DNA of 64,000 nucleotides from Stenocarpella maydis (lineage: Eukaryota > Ascomycota > Sordariomycetes > Diaporthales > Diaporthaceae), in the NCBI GenBank assembly GCA_002270565.1, contig NQMI01000187.1:3899-67898 (forward strand), given 5' to 3'. Shown here piece after piece: positions 55,108 through 64,000 of the stretch (position 1 is the first letter of the stretch; each line of letters begins with the position of its first letter). The translations under genes and the position numbers were made by a program. The notes under the pieces are model-generated. The model searched no databases and was not told the origin of the DNA. It was given only the letters and a program-made list of their open reading frames with translations.

Positions 55108-55755
55108 TCAGCCCTGCCTGGGCCGCACGTTCCGCTCCTGGGCTAGTTCCTCTCCAGCAACAGCTTCCTCAACTAGCTGTCGGAGTGCTGCCTGGCCCGC
55201 TTCCGTGTCCAAGTCGTCCCTGGCCGCTAATTCCTCGATGCGCCTCCTGAATCCCGGATCCGGCGATATGCCCGCAGCCTCGTCCTCACTGACCGTCCCG
55301 AAGTTGACTGAGAGGCCCTGAGGAACTGGTGGCAGGTCGCCGTTGAGCCTGCTGGCGCCATTCACGGCGGGTTGTGCTGCCGTGCCTTCTCTGCCTGCAA
55401 GATAGTCGGCGACCGCTGGGAAATCGCCGTCTTGTTGGATCTTTTGGCGCGCGGTCAGGCCTTCGTCCCCGGTCAGTGTTGCGTCTATACCGAGCTCCTC
55501 AACCAAGAGTCTAGCGGCTTCGACAGTCTCGACGACGAACAGTGCGGTCTCGGAGTCCTCGTCTCGCAAATTGACAGGGACCCTGAACTCGTTGATAAGG
55601 GCGCGCAGGAGGTCGAGGTGGTTGTAGCTTGCTGCGGCGTGGAGGAGCGAGTAGCCATGGTCGTCCTGCTGGGAAGCCAGGCTTGGTGTGTCGCGTAGGA
55701 GGGCCAGCAGCGCCGCCGGGTCGTCTGCGGCCAGGAGGAAGGGGTTTGGAGGCAT
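55108..55755 (-). CDS. Small ankyrin-repeat protein
   Basis: An intronless frame of 215 residues. It has two to three ankyrin repeats in the first 110 residues (DDHGYSLLHAAASYNHLDLLRALI; LRDEDSETALFVVETVEAARLLVEE; DEGLTARQKIQQDGDFPAVADYL). A variable linker and an acidic helical C-terminus follow (GFRRRIEELAARDDLDTEAG). Size and layout resemble the cytosolic ankyrin protein family that includes yeast YCR051W. No catalytic domain is present. Such proteins are binding adaptors. The function here is unknown. Confidence 0.85.
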   Translation of the reverse strand: MPPNPFLLAADDPAALLALLRDTPSLASQQDDHGYSLLHAAASYNHLDLLRALINEFRVPVNLRDEDSETALFVVETVEAARLLVEELGIDATLTGDEGLTARQKIQQDGDFPAVADYLAGREGTAAQPAVNGASRLNGDLPPVPQGLSVNFGTVSEDEAAGISPDPGFRRRIEELAARDDLDTEAGQAALRQLVEEAVAGEELAQERNVRPRQG

Positions 55756-57019
55756 CTCGTGGGCTTGTGCGTTGGCAGTGTGGCACGTCTCACCAGCTAG
55801 AGTGATTTCATTAATTAGGCAGGTCAAAGTTCCGGGCGTGATGGGAAGTCACCAGTTGGTTGTTGAAAGCTGCTGACCAGGCGTTGATTGTGGAGGTGAC
55901 ACTGGGAAGGGTCTAAGGTGGGGGTGGGGATGATGTGAACTCGAGTAGTCTGAGAAGAAAATAAACCCCCTCCCCCCCCAAAAAAAGGAGGGTTCCAGCA
56001 TCTTCCTGCAGACATTTAAAGCCTCGCTAAGTAAAACGCTGCAGTCGACCTTTTCTGTTTTGACCTCGCCCACTGCTCAAGGTACGGATACCACAACAAT
56101 TATTATGTGTACTACCAACCAGACCAACCAGACCTGGCCGGTTGTAATCAATGCCCTGCCCGATGATTTCTCAATGCACCCAAACAAACTCCACAATCCT
56201 TGCGGGTTGCGCACGACATCCTGGGCGCCATCGATTCACCCTGGTACGGTTATCCGCCATTGAACGGTGAACAAGTCCCAGTTGCCTCTGCCTGCCACCT
56301 CTTCCACGCAAGCAGCAATGATGACAGTGAATAACTCATCCTCGAGACCGACGAATTCGTCGAGAGGTGTGGAACAAGCCGGATTTTATTCACCTGTTCC
56401 ACTACCTCGTCCGCTAGGTGGAGCGCTGGCTAACAAAACAAGTGCTGTCGACTGCATGCTGGCTCTGACAAGTTGGGACGCGGAGTCGTCCAATCTGCCA
56501 GATGCCCCTGTATCGGCACCTCGAGGCCGCTTTTGCTGGAGCGCGCCAGGCATATGTATAACGAGTGGAAACACGCACACGTGTAACTGGGTAAAGACTC
56601 ATGTTGCGCCCGTGATGACTTTTGCGCCGCAATTGTCAACAGTACAGCCTGCTTTTGAGGTCTCTACTACCGCCAGTCTATACTGCTCTGGCAACCTCAG
56701 CAGCACGGCTGTTCAGCGCCAACACCAGTCTGACTCTGCTCTACCGGAATAAGTGAACTTTGCTGTATGTCCATGCAGGTGATACCTGCTTCTCTAAGGC
56801 GGCTGTTTAGTGTCCACATCGGACTGACCGAATTTCCCAGCATGACATCAACCACACTGGGGCGCTTCTGCTGGAACCCCTACCCTACGATCAAGCACAA
56901 GCCCTTTGTGAGGCCTCAACGAGGAGCTGCTTCCTTCCCGGCTCCAAGCTCAAGACGCTATCGATCTCAGACACCAGCTACAGTATCAGGCTTACCGCCG
57001 GTCACGTCCACAGCGACTG
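55756..57019. other. Ankyrin gene promoter and undefined region
   Basis: Holds C8A7 at 55972-55986 and several plus-strand frames (56267-56752, 56767-57042) without known domains. The last part (from about 56850) may be the decayed beginning of the carboxylesterase remnant, since a gene-sized upstream portion of that enzyme is expected there. Confidence 0.4.
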
Positions 57020-58060
57020 GCAAGAACTGGATGATGTTGTGACCATGAAATTCAAATACCGACCCAGCACCTACCGGTTTCTTGCCGTCCCAGGCGGCCT
57101 GCCTGGGAACTACGGCCTTGTTGGTCAGAACACGGCTCTAGGCTGGGCCATTGCAATATTGAGAAAATAGGCGGAGATTCGAAGGAGATAGCAATTGTCG
57201 GCCATTCCGTGGGCGCTGGCTCCGTTCATGTCATACCAGGATCACCAAAGGCCACTGGGAGGTTTCAGGGAGCTGTAGCTGCGTCTCATCTGGGTCTCGA
57301 CTTCACTCTTGACCTAAAGGGCGGCAGCTACGGGACTACTTATAGTTCTGCGAGAGAATCCTTTGTGGCAAGCATGGCTCTATTGGTTCTTCCGTTTGTG
57401 CCAGTTCAAGACTCGGACAGGACGCGCTATCCCATGATTTAGTGTTCTTTCCTACCTACATATATGCCTGACACACCACCTTACAGCGCCGTCAGAACAT
57501 TTTCAACGAGGCAGGGTGCAATCAGACTTCTCTAGCTGCCCAAGTATCCTATCCTATCTTGCTAAATACACGGAGATACTCGCAAGAGGCCATCGAGTCC
57601 GGCCTGTCCCCGCATTTACGATACTGCTAGTATTACCGCCGACTCGGTCAACATTTGTTCGCATCAACACTGACCTTGTGTGGCGCTATGCGAGCGAAGC
57701 GAACGTATATGCGTGCGCTGAATCTGCGCTGTCCCTGCAGTATATCCTGGCGAGTCTGCAGGTTTCTTCGCCTCTTTTGAATATATTACCTGGTAATGTC
57801 ACGGAACTCGACAAGTTCCGCACGGTCCTCGAAAGTTCGCGCACATCCTGAGCAGGCCTATAACCTACTTGGACTCGACATCACAGGAGAAATACTCCAG
57901 GATACCCCCTTGGGAACCCGAACGCGTCCTACTACAAAGTTCATTCGTCTGGCATACCAAACTTGTTTGGTGTCTACACAGGTCAGCCTCCGGGACCTCC
58001 CCTTGGCTCCTGCCAGAACATCCAGTCCAAACTACTCAGCAACCGGTTTCACCTGATATA
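57020..58060 (+). pseudogene. Decayed type B carboxylesterase/lipase
   Basis: Carboxylesterase blocks appear in order but in changing frames. VVTMKFKYRPSTYRFLAVPG and GNYGLVGQNTALGWA (57049-57152) are in one frame. NIEKIGGDSKEIAIVGHSVGAGSV (about 57154-57225) is in another and contains the nucleophile elbow GHSVG. RFQGAVAASHLGLDF follows. FNEAGCNQTS appears near 57500, and at the end NASYYKVHSSGIPNLFGVYTG (57920-57985). A normal type B carboxylesterase is about 550 residues in one protein. Here frame changes and stop codons interrupt the reading, including a one-base shift within about ten bases near 57152. That cannot be explained by introns. The start of the enzyme is not recognisable. Confidence 0.7.
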
Positions 58061-60415
58061 CTTTTTGAATGCTAACTCTCTGCATGCCTGCCTAGCCATC
58101 GTGACGTCAGTGACCTGCTCACCGGCTAGTTGACGAGCAGCTGCTTTGGTAGCTTCATTCAGGCCGGTCAGCCAAGCCCTGATGTGGCATACTTAGAAGC
58201 CAGAGGTTACCAAGCACAGTCGATGCGGTCAACGAGTCGGGGTCTTGGCCTGAAGTAAGCAAGAAGACGTTTACTTCTAGCCTCGTCGGCCAGCCTATCT
58301 CATTAGCAATGCCACATATGTATTACCTTGTCGGCGGAATGAAGCTCGACTATGTACCTGGGTAATTAGATGAAGCCAGATTTGGGGGGAGAAAAAAAAA
58401 GGCAATGGCTACATGGAAGGGTGGCCAAAGCACACTCACAGAAATCTCTGATGATTGAACCACCCGGAATGGAGGAATAATCAGGCTTCTAATTCAAGTA
58501 CATGATCTCACCAGAGAAACCGGGCACAAGCCTTTCCAGCTCAGCATCGTCGTCGTGCCCCGGGTCGCTCATGACCTCGGGTCGAGGATGACCTCGGGTC
58601 GAGGCGCAGCAGCTACAAAGGCTACAAACAGCTATAGAGATAGTTGAGAAAGCTAGGCCTGGCGAACAGCCAAAGTCTTGTGGAGCTTTGTAAAAGAAAT
58701 CGGAGATCTTCATTCAAAGATACAGAGGGTACGCCTGCTACATCACCCAAGCCCAGGCACAAGCCCACCAACTCCCACTCCCACAGCCCCCATTCCCACA
58801 GCACAAATGCTTATAACACCCACACTTAACACTCATCCCCGGCAAGTTAGTCTTCGATGGGCAGATGTGTAGATTAGGATAGATGATACTCTCAGGCTCT
58901 TCACCGCGATAGTAAACACGGGCGATGTTCCAGTACATGCTCCATCTTCCCCAGTGCGGGTCTCTGCGTTCTTGCACATGTGTCAAATAACCGACCCGAG
59001 CGGCATCTGGCCCACTTGGTTCGCTTGGGCCGCTGCACGGGCTTTGTGACTCGGATATAGAGAAGGCTCTGTTTTGTAAGTCATCGTCGGAATGTGTCAA
59101 AAATCATTTGCCTGAAAAGCGTGCTTGGTCGTGTTTGCAACAAGGCAGGGTGTCGAGTCACAGCATAGCGGGACTGATGCCATAAACTCTTGGTAGTGAC
59201 TGGCAGAACGCCGTGTCTCGCTACCTTCCGGTAGGTTTAATCCAGACATACAAATACCGGGATGGGATAGGATCCTTTTTTTTTTGTTGGTACTTTTATT
59301 TTCTTGCCCTCCCCCAGGATCGAGAGAGTAGCAACATCTGAGTACCCACAAGAAACACAACATGGATGAGACCCGAAGCGAGTATTTTGACCGGACTGCT
59401 GAATGCAATGGAATGAGCGGTGGGAACTGCCTCGGGCGTTGTTCAACATGCAGCAAGTTCATGCCGGCCGTGCTGCTTATCTGCATTTGCGCACCCAGCG
59501 CCACCAGTCAACGACACCAGCATGCGCGACTGTGGCCGCCGTCCAACCTCGAACCTTGTGACATCCAGTGCCCGGCACAGCACGTCCAGACGATAGGCAA
59601 CAGGAGCTCTGGGACCAAGATGTCCCACTGGAGCGCGCAGCCAATCCTTGACTTCATGTCTAACAACCAGTGGCAGACGCCAGGGCTGCAGCCTCGTTTT
59701 CCGGTTCGTCGTTGTTCTGAGCTGTATTGCATTTGCCTACTATACCTAGGTATATAGATGAGCCCCCAACGACGGCCCCCAGGCTCACCACGCAAGAAAC
59801 TGCGCATTTGCCGGAAATACAGCTTCTTGGGCGCGTAGCGCAATGCTCAGTTGGGTGCTTAGGTATTCACGTAGGCGCAGCCCTTGCAGCTAGTCAACCT
59901 TGGAAAGGTGAACATGGAACCGACACGATTAAATTCGTACCAAGAGACAGTCAGTCATGCAACCGCATGCATCACCAACGTCGGTGAAAAAGACACGCGA
60001 CACAAGTTGAAATGAGCTCGGTTCTCTTTTCCGCCCCATTTAACCATGTGTGCAGGTGCCATCTTCCTGCATACCTAAGCACGTAGCACTGTTCCAGTCC
60101 GGTCCACGGACCTCTGCGGCAGGTAACTTACACATGTTGCCATACCAGTACACATGTATCTGGGTAGCTATCACTTGCCTGACAAGATGCTGGAAGATAT
60201 TTCCCAGCGGTAGTTCCAGTTTGCAGATACTTAGCTAGCCAAGTACATGGGCGGCCGAAGTGCAGAATGCCCAACGGAAGAATCAGGGTGGAGCCCTGAA
60301 GGCTGAACAAAGTTTCGCAGCGATGGGCACACAGACATAAGTACCCTCGGCACACCACAACCCCAACAGCCAGCCCACGAGCTACCTCGGCCACACGCCG
60401 AGACAAAGAAGCGCT
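58061..60415. other. Unassigned 2.3-kb region
   Basis: Contains G6 then A9 near 58384-58400, a 17-base tandem repeat at 58571-58604 and a T11 run near 59278. Two minus-strand frames (58738-59100, 59097-59504) overlap by four bases and a plus-strand frame (59362-59757) overlaps the latter. None shows a domain or signal, so none is called. Sequence may belong to a decayed locus continuing from the carboxylesterase remnant. Confidence 0.4.
58571..58604. repeat. 17-bp direct tandem repeat
   Basis: ATGACCTCGGGTCGAGG occurs twice without interruption. Each unit contains the palindrome CCTCGGGTCGAGG. No coding context. Confidence 0.85.
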
Positions 60416-60508
60416 TCTTTCGTAGTATAGTGGTTAGTATGCAAGCTTGTCATCGCCATCCTGGAAGCAGCAACGCTTGAGACCCGGGTTCAATTCCCGG
60501 CGAGAGAG
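60416..60508 (+). tRNA. tRNA-Asp (anticodon GTC) with a 21-nt intron
   Basis: The acceptor stem TCTTTCG (60416-60422) pairs with CGAGAGA (60501-60507), with one T-G wobble, and the discriminator base is G, as in tRNA-Asp. The box A region TAGTATAGTGG and box B GGTTCAATTCC match internal promoter consensus. The anticodon stem is CAAGC/GCTTG with loop TTGTCAC after removal of 21 bases at 60453-60473, placed one base 3' of the anticodon GTC as in all nuclear tRNA introns. The T stem is CCGGG/CCCGG. Two T6 tracts (60527-60532 and 60536-60541) serve as the Pol III terminator. The intron is removed by the SEN endonuclease and sealed by Trl1, whose gene is at 22-25 kb. Confidence 0.95.
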
Positions 60509-60526
60509 AAGAAATTGCATCGTGTC

Positions 60527-60541
60527 TTTTTTGGCTTTTTT
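60527..60541 (+). terminator. RNA polymerase III terminator of tRNA-Asp
   Basis: Two runs of six T, separated by GGC, begin 19 bases after the tRNA 3' end. Confidence 0.85.
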
Positions 60542-61279
60542 GTTCGTTGCTGCTGGTGGTGGTGGTGGCCCCTCCCTCCTCTCCCATGTGGTTATGCGAG
60601 CACTGACGAGGGCAGTGGGGTAGTGTACTTGATGTGGTGGAGTGATTGTCCTGAAGCCCTGTTGCTGTCGGGCGAGGAGGTGGTTTGGTAGGGAGTCCGT
60701 GTTGTTGTACACTATTTTGTTTGATCAAGGCGTGGCGGCCGGCTGCGCGTTGCGGCCTGTCGTTGGGCAAGCTCGCACGTGCATGCTCAGACATGCACCC
60801 GTCTGCTATGCCATGAGCTCAGGGCGCTGCTTGAGTGGCAGGGTTGCAAGCCGAGGCACAGGACGGACGTATGTTATAAAAGCTGCCCTGGGCACGAGTA
60901 AGCAGCTGCACTTGCCCCCACGGGGGAGCCGGAAGTCGAAAGACCACCATCCGCTGGCATGCGGAGCAATCCATCTTGCCATACATACCGCATACCTAGC
61001 CTCCTCTGACCGTCTCTCCTCTTTATCCCCCACGGACCAGCCTTGCCTCTACATAGTACGTCCCTGCCGCTCGACTTCACTCCTGCCCCTCTTCGCGTAT
61101 CCGGAACAACACCCTGCACTGGGCACAACCACCAAGTTACACCCGAGGTCCCCTGTCCAGCGTCCTACTTTTGTTGCCCCTCCCGGCCCGCCCGGAACAC
61201 CACGGTACACGGCGCAGTCCGTGCAGACATATATCATCACTATCACGCCTGGAAACAGCAGAGGCGCTGCCACAGCAGC
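60542..61279. other. Spacer upstream of the flavoprotein gene
   Basis: About 740 bases. Plus-strand codons are open through much of it (60642-61358 in another frame), but the sequence is pyrimidine-rich near the gene (CCTCTCTCCTCTTTATCCCC), as in fungal promoters. No separate gene. Confidence 0.45.
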
Positions 61280-63113
61280 ATGGCCCCGCGTCAAAGCCAT
61301 GAGCCCGTCATCATCGTCGGCGCCGGCCTTGCCGGGCTCGTCGCTGCGTTCGAGCTGACTCGCAATCACGTCCCTGTTGTCATCATAGACCAGGAAAATG
61401 AGGGCAACCTTGGTGGCCAGGCCTTCTGGTCCCTCGGCGGTATCTTCTGTGTCGACTCGACAGAGCAGAGGAGGATGGGCATCAAGGACTCGCGAGAGCT
61501 GGCAATGCGGGACTGGTTCAACTCGGCCCGCTTCGACCGAGAGAAGGCCGACTTCTGGCCCCGCCAGTGGGCCGAGGCCTTTGTCCATTTCGCCACAGAC
61601 CACATGGAGACCTATCTCAAAGCCAGGGGCATGGGCTTCCTCCCAAACGTCGGGTGGGCTGAGAGGGGTGATGGCACCGCCGGCGGACACGGCAACTCTG
61701 TCCCCCGTTTCCACCTGACCTGGGGCACCGGGCCCGAGGTCGTGAGGGTCTTTGCGGAGCCTGTCAAGGCCAAGGGCAAGGAAGGACTCGTCGACTTCAG
61801 GTTCCGCCACCGGGTCGACGAGCTCATAATAGACGCGACCACCGGCAGGGCGGTCGGCGTCAGGGGCGCCGTGCTGGAGCCAGATGATTCTCCTCGCGGC
61901 GTCAGGACAAACAGGAACGAGTCGGGCGCATTCGAGCTGCATGGGTCTGCCGTGGTCCTCTGTTCCGGCGGCATCGGAGGCAACATCGACGCAGTCAAGG
62001 CCTCGTGGCCCAAGGACAGGCTTGGCCCAAAGGTTCCAGAACATTTTGTCATAGGCGTGCCGGCTCACGTCGACGGCCGCATCATTGGTATCGCCGAGAC
62101 AGCCGGGGCCAACGTGATCAACAGGGATAGGATGTGGCACTATACAGAGGGTCTCGCCAATTGGGATCCAATCTGGCCAAGCCACGGCATTCGTGTCCTG
62201 CCCGCGCCCTCCTCTCTTTGGCTTGACGCCACCGGCAGACGCCTCCCCCCTTTTCTGTTCCCGGGAACCGACACGCTGGCCACGCTCAAGTACATCTGCA
62301 GCACCGGTTACGACTATACCTGGTTCATCCTCACACAGTCCATCATCGCGAGGGAGTTTGCTCTGTCGGGCTCTGAGCAGAACCCCGACATCACTGGCAG
62401 TACGTTTGCTCGCACCCCTCACCTCTACCTTGTGATTCTTGGTTCCGAAGGCCACCCGGCCTTCTCGAGCCCCCTGTGTTATGACGCTGGATTGCTAGCT
62501 AACAACATACCGAGTAGAGTCTTGGTGGCAGCTTCTGACGCGAGTCTTTGGCAAAAAGGGCACAATCCCAGTCCAGAACTTTCAAAAACACGGGGCTGAT
62601 TTCGTCGTCAAGGACAACCTCAAGGATCTCGTAGATGGCATGAACAAGCTTGCAGAGGAAAGGGATGGGCCCCGCCTCGACTACAGTCAGATCAAGGACG
62701 TCGTAGAGACCCGCGACAGCCAGTTTCATAACGCCTATTCAAAAGATGCACAGGCCATGCTCATCCACAACGCCAGGAACTACTGGCCTGACAGCAGGAG
62801 TCGTGTTGCGCCCCCGCACCGGCTGCTGGATGCCAAACATGGTCCCTTGATCGCCGTGCGAATGAATCTCCTCACGCGGAAAACCCTGGGGGGCCTGGAA
62901 ACAAATCTCGCGAGCAACGTGATGAAGCCGGATGGCCAGGCCTTCCCTGGGCTATATGCTGCCGGCGAGGCTGCCGGGTTCGGTGGCGGTGGTGTCCACG
63001 GCTACAACTCCCTCGAGGGTACCTTCCTGGGCGGCTGCATCTTCTCTGGCAGGGCTGCAGGCATTGCCATCGCCCAGGATCTGAAGGGGCAGGTCCTGAA
63101 TGCCAAGCTGTGA
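61280..63113 (+). CDS. FAD-dependent dehydrogenase, fumarate reductase/3-ketosteroid dehydrogenase type
   Basis: Two exons (61280-62399, 62518-63113) encode 571 residues. The N-terminus has a dinucleotide-binding motif VIIVGAGLAGLVAAFEL (residues 10-26) followed by an acidic end (VVIIDQEN). NLGGQAFWSLGGIF contacts the flavin. The C-terminal FAD motif is GLYAAGEAAGFGGGGVHGYN, with SLEGTFLGGCIFSGRAAG after it. This arrangement defines the FAD_binding_2 superfamily (fumarate reductase flavoprotein, 3-ketosteroid-1-dehydrogenase). The intron (118 bp) has a clear GCTAAC branch site, and the splice gives ITGKSWWQLLLTRVFGKKG. No signal peptide is seen, so it is cytosolic or peroxisomal. The tail LNAKL is not a strict PTS1. 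The substrate is unknown. Confidence 0.86.
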
Positions 63114-63597
63114 CACCAAACGCACACACTTCTTTCTGGCAGTCTGGAGGCTCTTCTGCCTAGTCACCAAGGCCGCAGCTCACATCTCCATGTATTAATT
63201 CGGTGCCACATCCTTGACGACAATGCGTGTTCTTTCTCTCTCTTCTCTGAAACACCTGAGCCTCGACTTACACTGGACCTGCTGAATGCTTGACCTGGTG
63301 CCCGTGGCGAGCCGAGCTGTTTTGCTCCCCGTTGTGGTCCATGGTATCATTGATAGGACCAGTTCCCGCCATCTTCCAATTCTATAATCACCGTCACTGC
63401 ACTGTCGTCCTAGCCCACCCAAATGGTGCCTTCCCCGCCTCTCGTCGCCATCCTACTCGTCGCTCTAGTTGCCGTCGTCGTAGGATACACATTCGTTGCA
63501 ACACCTGCTTCTCCCAGCTTCCTCCGGAGGCAGGCTGATGCTGTAACTGTAAGGGTTGTCACTGGGTTTTCCGCTCCTAGAATAATCGTGGTAGTCA
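63114..63597. other. Spacer after the flavoprotein
   Basis: About 480 bases with short frames only. A plus-strand frame at 63423-63674 begins with a hydrophobic stretch, but overlaps the membrane-protein remnant on the other strand and is not called. Confidence 0.4.
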
Positions 63598-63842
63598 GCA
63601 AAGGAACAGCCCATGCAGGGCCGGCACTGAGCCGGTCATTATGTCCAGGTTACACTCCGCGACAGAACTGGTAAGGCTGACTGAATATGTCGCCTCCGGA
63701 GCCGACGGTTGGAAGAAGGCCTGGTGGAGAAGTGCAAGCCGGTATGTGCCGACGGCGGCGACGATGGCTCCAAGAAGAAATACACACATGATTGAGACCT
63801 TGAAACCCCGCGCCATATTCAGGCCAAGGAATACGCAGAACG
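63598..63842 (-). pseudogene. Remnant of a rhodopsin-like integral membrane protein gene (Pth11/CFEM type C-domain)
   Basis: On the minus strand an acceptor-like CTGTCCAG near 63850 is followed by SLPFCVFLGLNMARGFKVSIMCVFLLGAIVAAVGTYRLALLHQAF and, after a loop, SVAECNLDIMTGSVPALHGLF. The hydrophobic helices and the VE-x-N-x(2)-I-x(2)-S-x-PAL pattern recall the last two helices of fungal integral membrane (rhodopsin-like) proteins. The frame stops right after. The upstream part of such a gene, about 250 residues, would fall into the AT-rich sequence at the window edge, where nothing is readable. Likely a truncated or decayed gene. A complete gene beyond the window with more introns cannot be excluded. 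Confidence 0.45.
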
Positions 63843-63865
63843 GAAGACTCTGGACAGGCAGGTCA

Positions 63866-64000
63866 GCAACAATAATATATGTATTAGAAAAAATTAAACC
63901 CGTATTGAAATTTACGAAAATATAAAGAAAAATATATAATAATTAATATTTCTATCATATACTCGTCTATTATATTATACAAAGTGTTAGTGGGCTATGT
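63866..64000. other. AT-rich tract at the right window edge, RIP-like
   Basis: The last about 135 bases are dominated by A/T (AATATATAATAATTAATATTTC and similar), with a sharp change from the GC-rich sequence before 63866. It mirrors the left edge and suggests that the gene-rich region is an island between AT-rich blocks. Confidence 0.6.

Noticed and set aside
58738..59504. Two adjacent minus-strand frames of 120 and 135 codons
   Set aside because: Overlap by four bases, no domain, and the second is opposed by an equally long plus-strand frame; more likely decayed DNA.
61049..62455. 468-codon open frame on the minus strand
   Set aside because: It is fully antisense to the FAD-dependent dehydrogenase, whose plus-strand frame has clear domain motifs and a clean intron. 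The antisense protein has no recognisable features.

Overview
The window is nuclear DNA of a filamentous ascomycete (Pezizomycotina), most likely a Sordariomycete. The genes carry many short introns of about 50-220 bp with GT(A/G)NGT donors and CTNAC-like branch sites. There is a class II hydrophobin, a DIM-5 type H3K9 methyltransferase, and a GC-rich gene space flanked at both window ends by strongly AT-rich, RIP-like DNA. All gene models below were spliced by hand from the sequence. Frame closure across every junction and family motifs were the main checks. No search was run.

Layout: 0.9-5.1 kb, a secreted flavoprotein and a convergent DHA1-type MFS transporter. 6.6-11.6 kb, a mitochondrial double-hotdog acyl-CoA thioesterase, a small secreted HEXXH protein and a class II hydrophobin. 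11.6-14.9 kb, a gene-poor stretch with a large microsatellite. 14.9-25 kb, housekeeping genes: RPT5, a UPF0132/DUF4870 membrane protein, mitochondrial uL10m, TRP4 and tRNA ligase TRL1. 27-29 kb, an ISH1/MSC1-like repeat protein with an in-frame TAG. 29.7-38.5 kb, a five-gene carbohydrate cluster. 39-48 kb, DIM-5, a UBTD-like protein, beta-COP and Mago. 49.7-55.8 kb, GID4/VID24, TRM11, RPP40 and an ankyrin protein. 57-58 kb, a decayed carboxylesterase. 60.4 kb, an intron-containing tRNA-Asp(GTC). 61.3-63.1 kb, a fumarate reductase/ketosteroid-dehydrogenase-like flavoprotein, then a gene remnant running into AT-rich DNA.

The most interesting system is the cluster at 29.7-38.5 kb. It holds a dihydroxyacetone-kinase family kinase, a RpiB-type isomerase and a triosephosphate-isomerase-like protein. 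This is the enzyme set of the tetrulose route known from Yarrowia erythritol use (EYK1, EYI1, EYI2) and from bacterial erythritol and threitol pathways (L-erythrulose to L-erythrulose-1-P to D-erythrulose-4-P to D-erythrose-4-P). Next to it lie a beta-hydroxyacid dehydrogenase with a duplicated C-terminal domain (L-threonate dehydrogenase-like) and a divergent class II aldolase. These two resemble pieces of larger fused proteins found in plants and some fungi. Together the five genes suggest a catabolic module for C4 sugars or sugar acids. The second notable point is the premature UAG in the ISH1-like gene. It may be a null allele, a RIP-type C-to-T change, or a site rescued by A-to-I mRNA editing.
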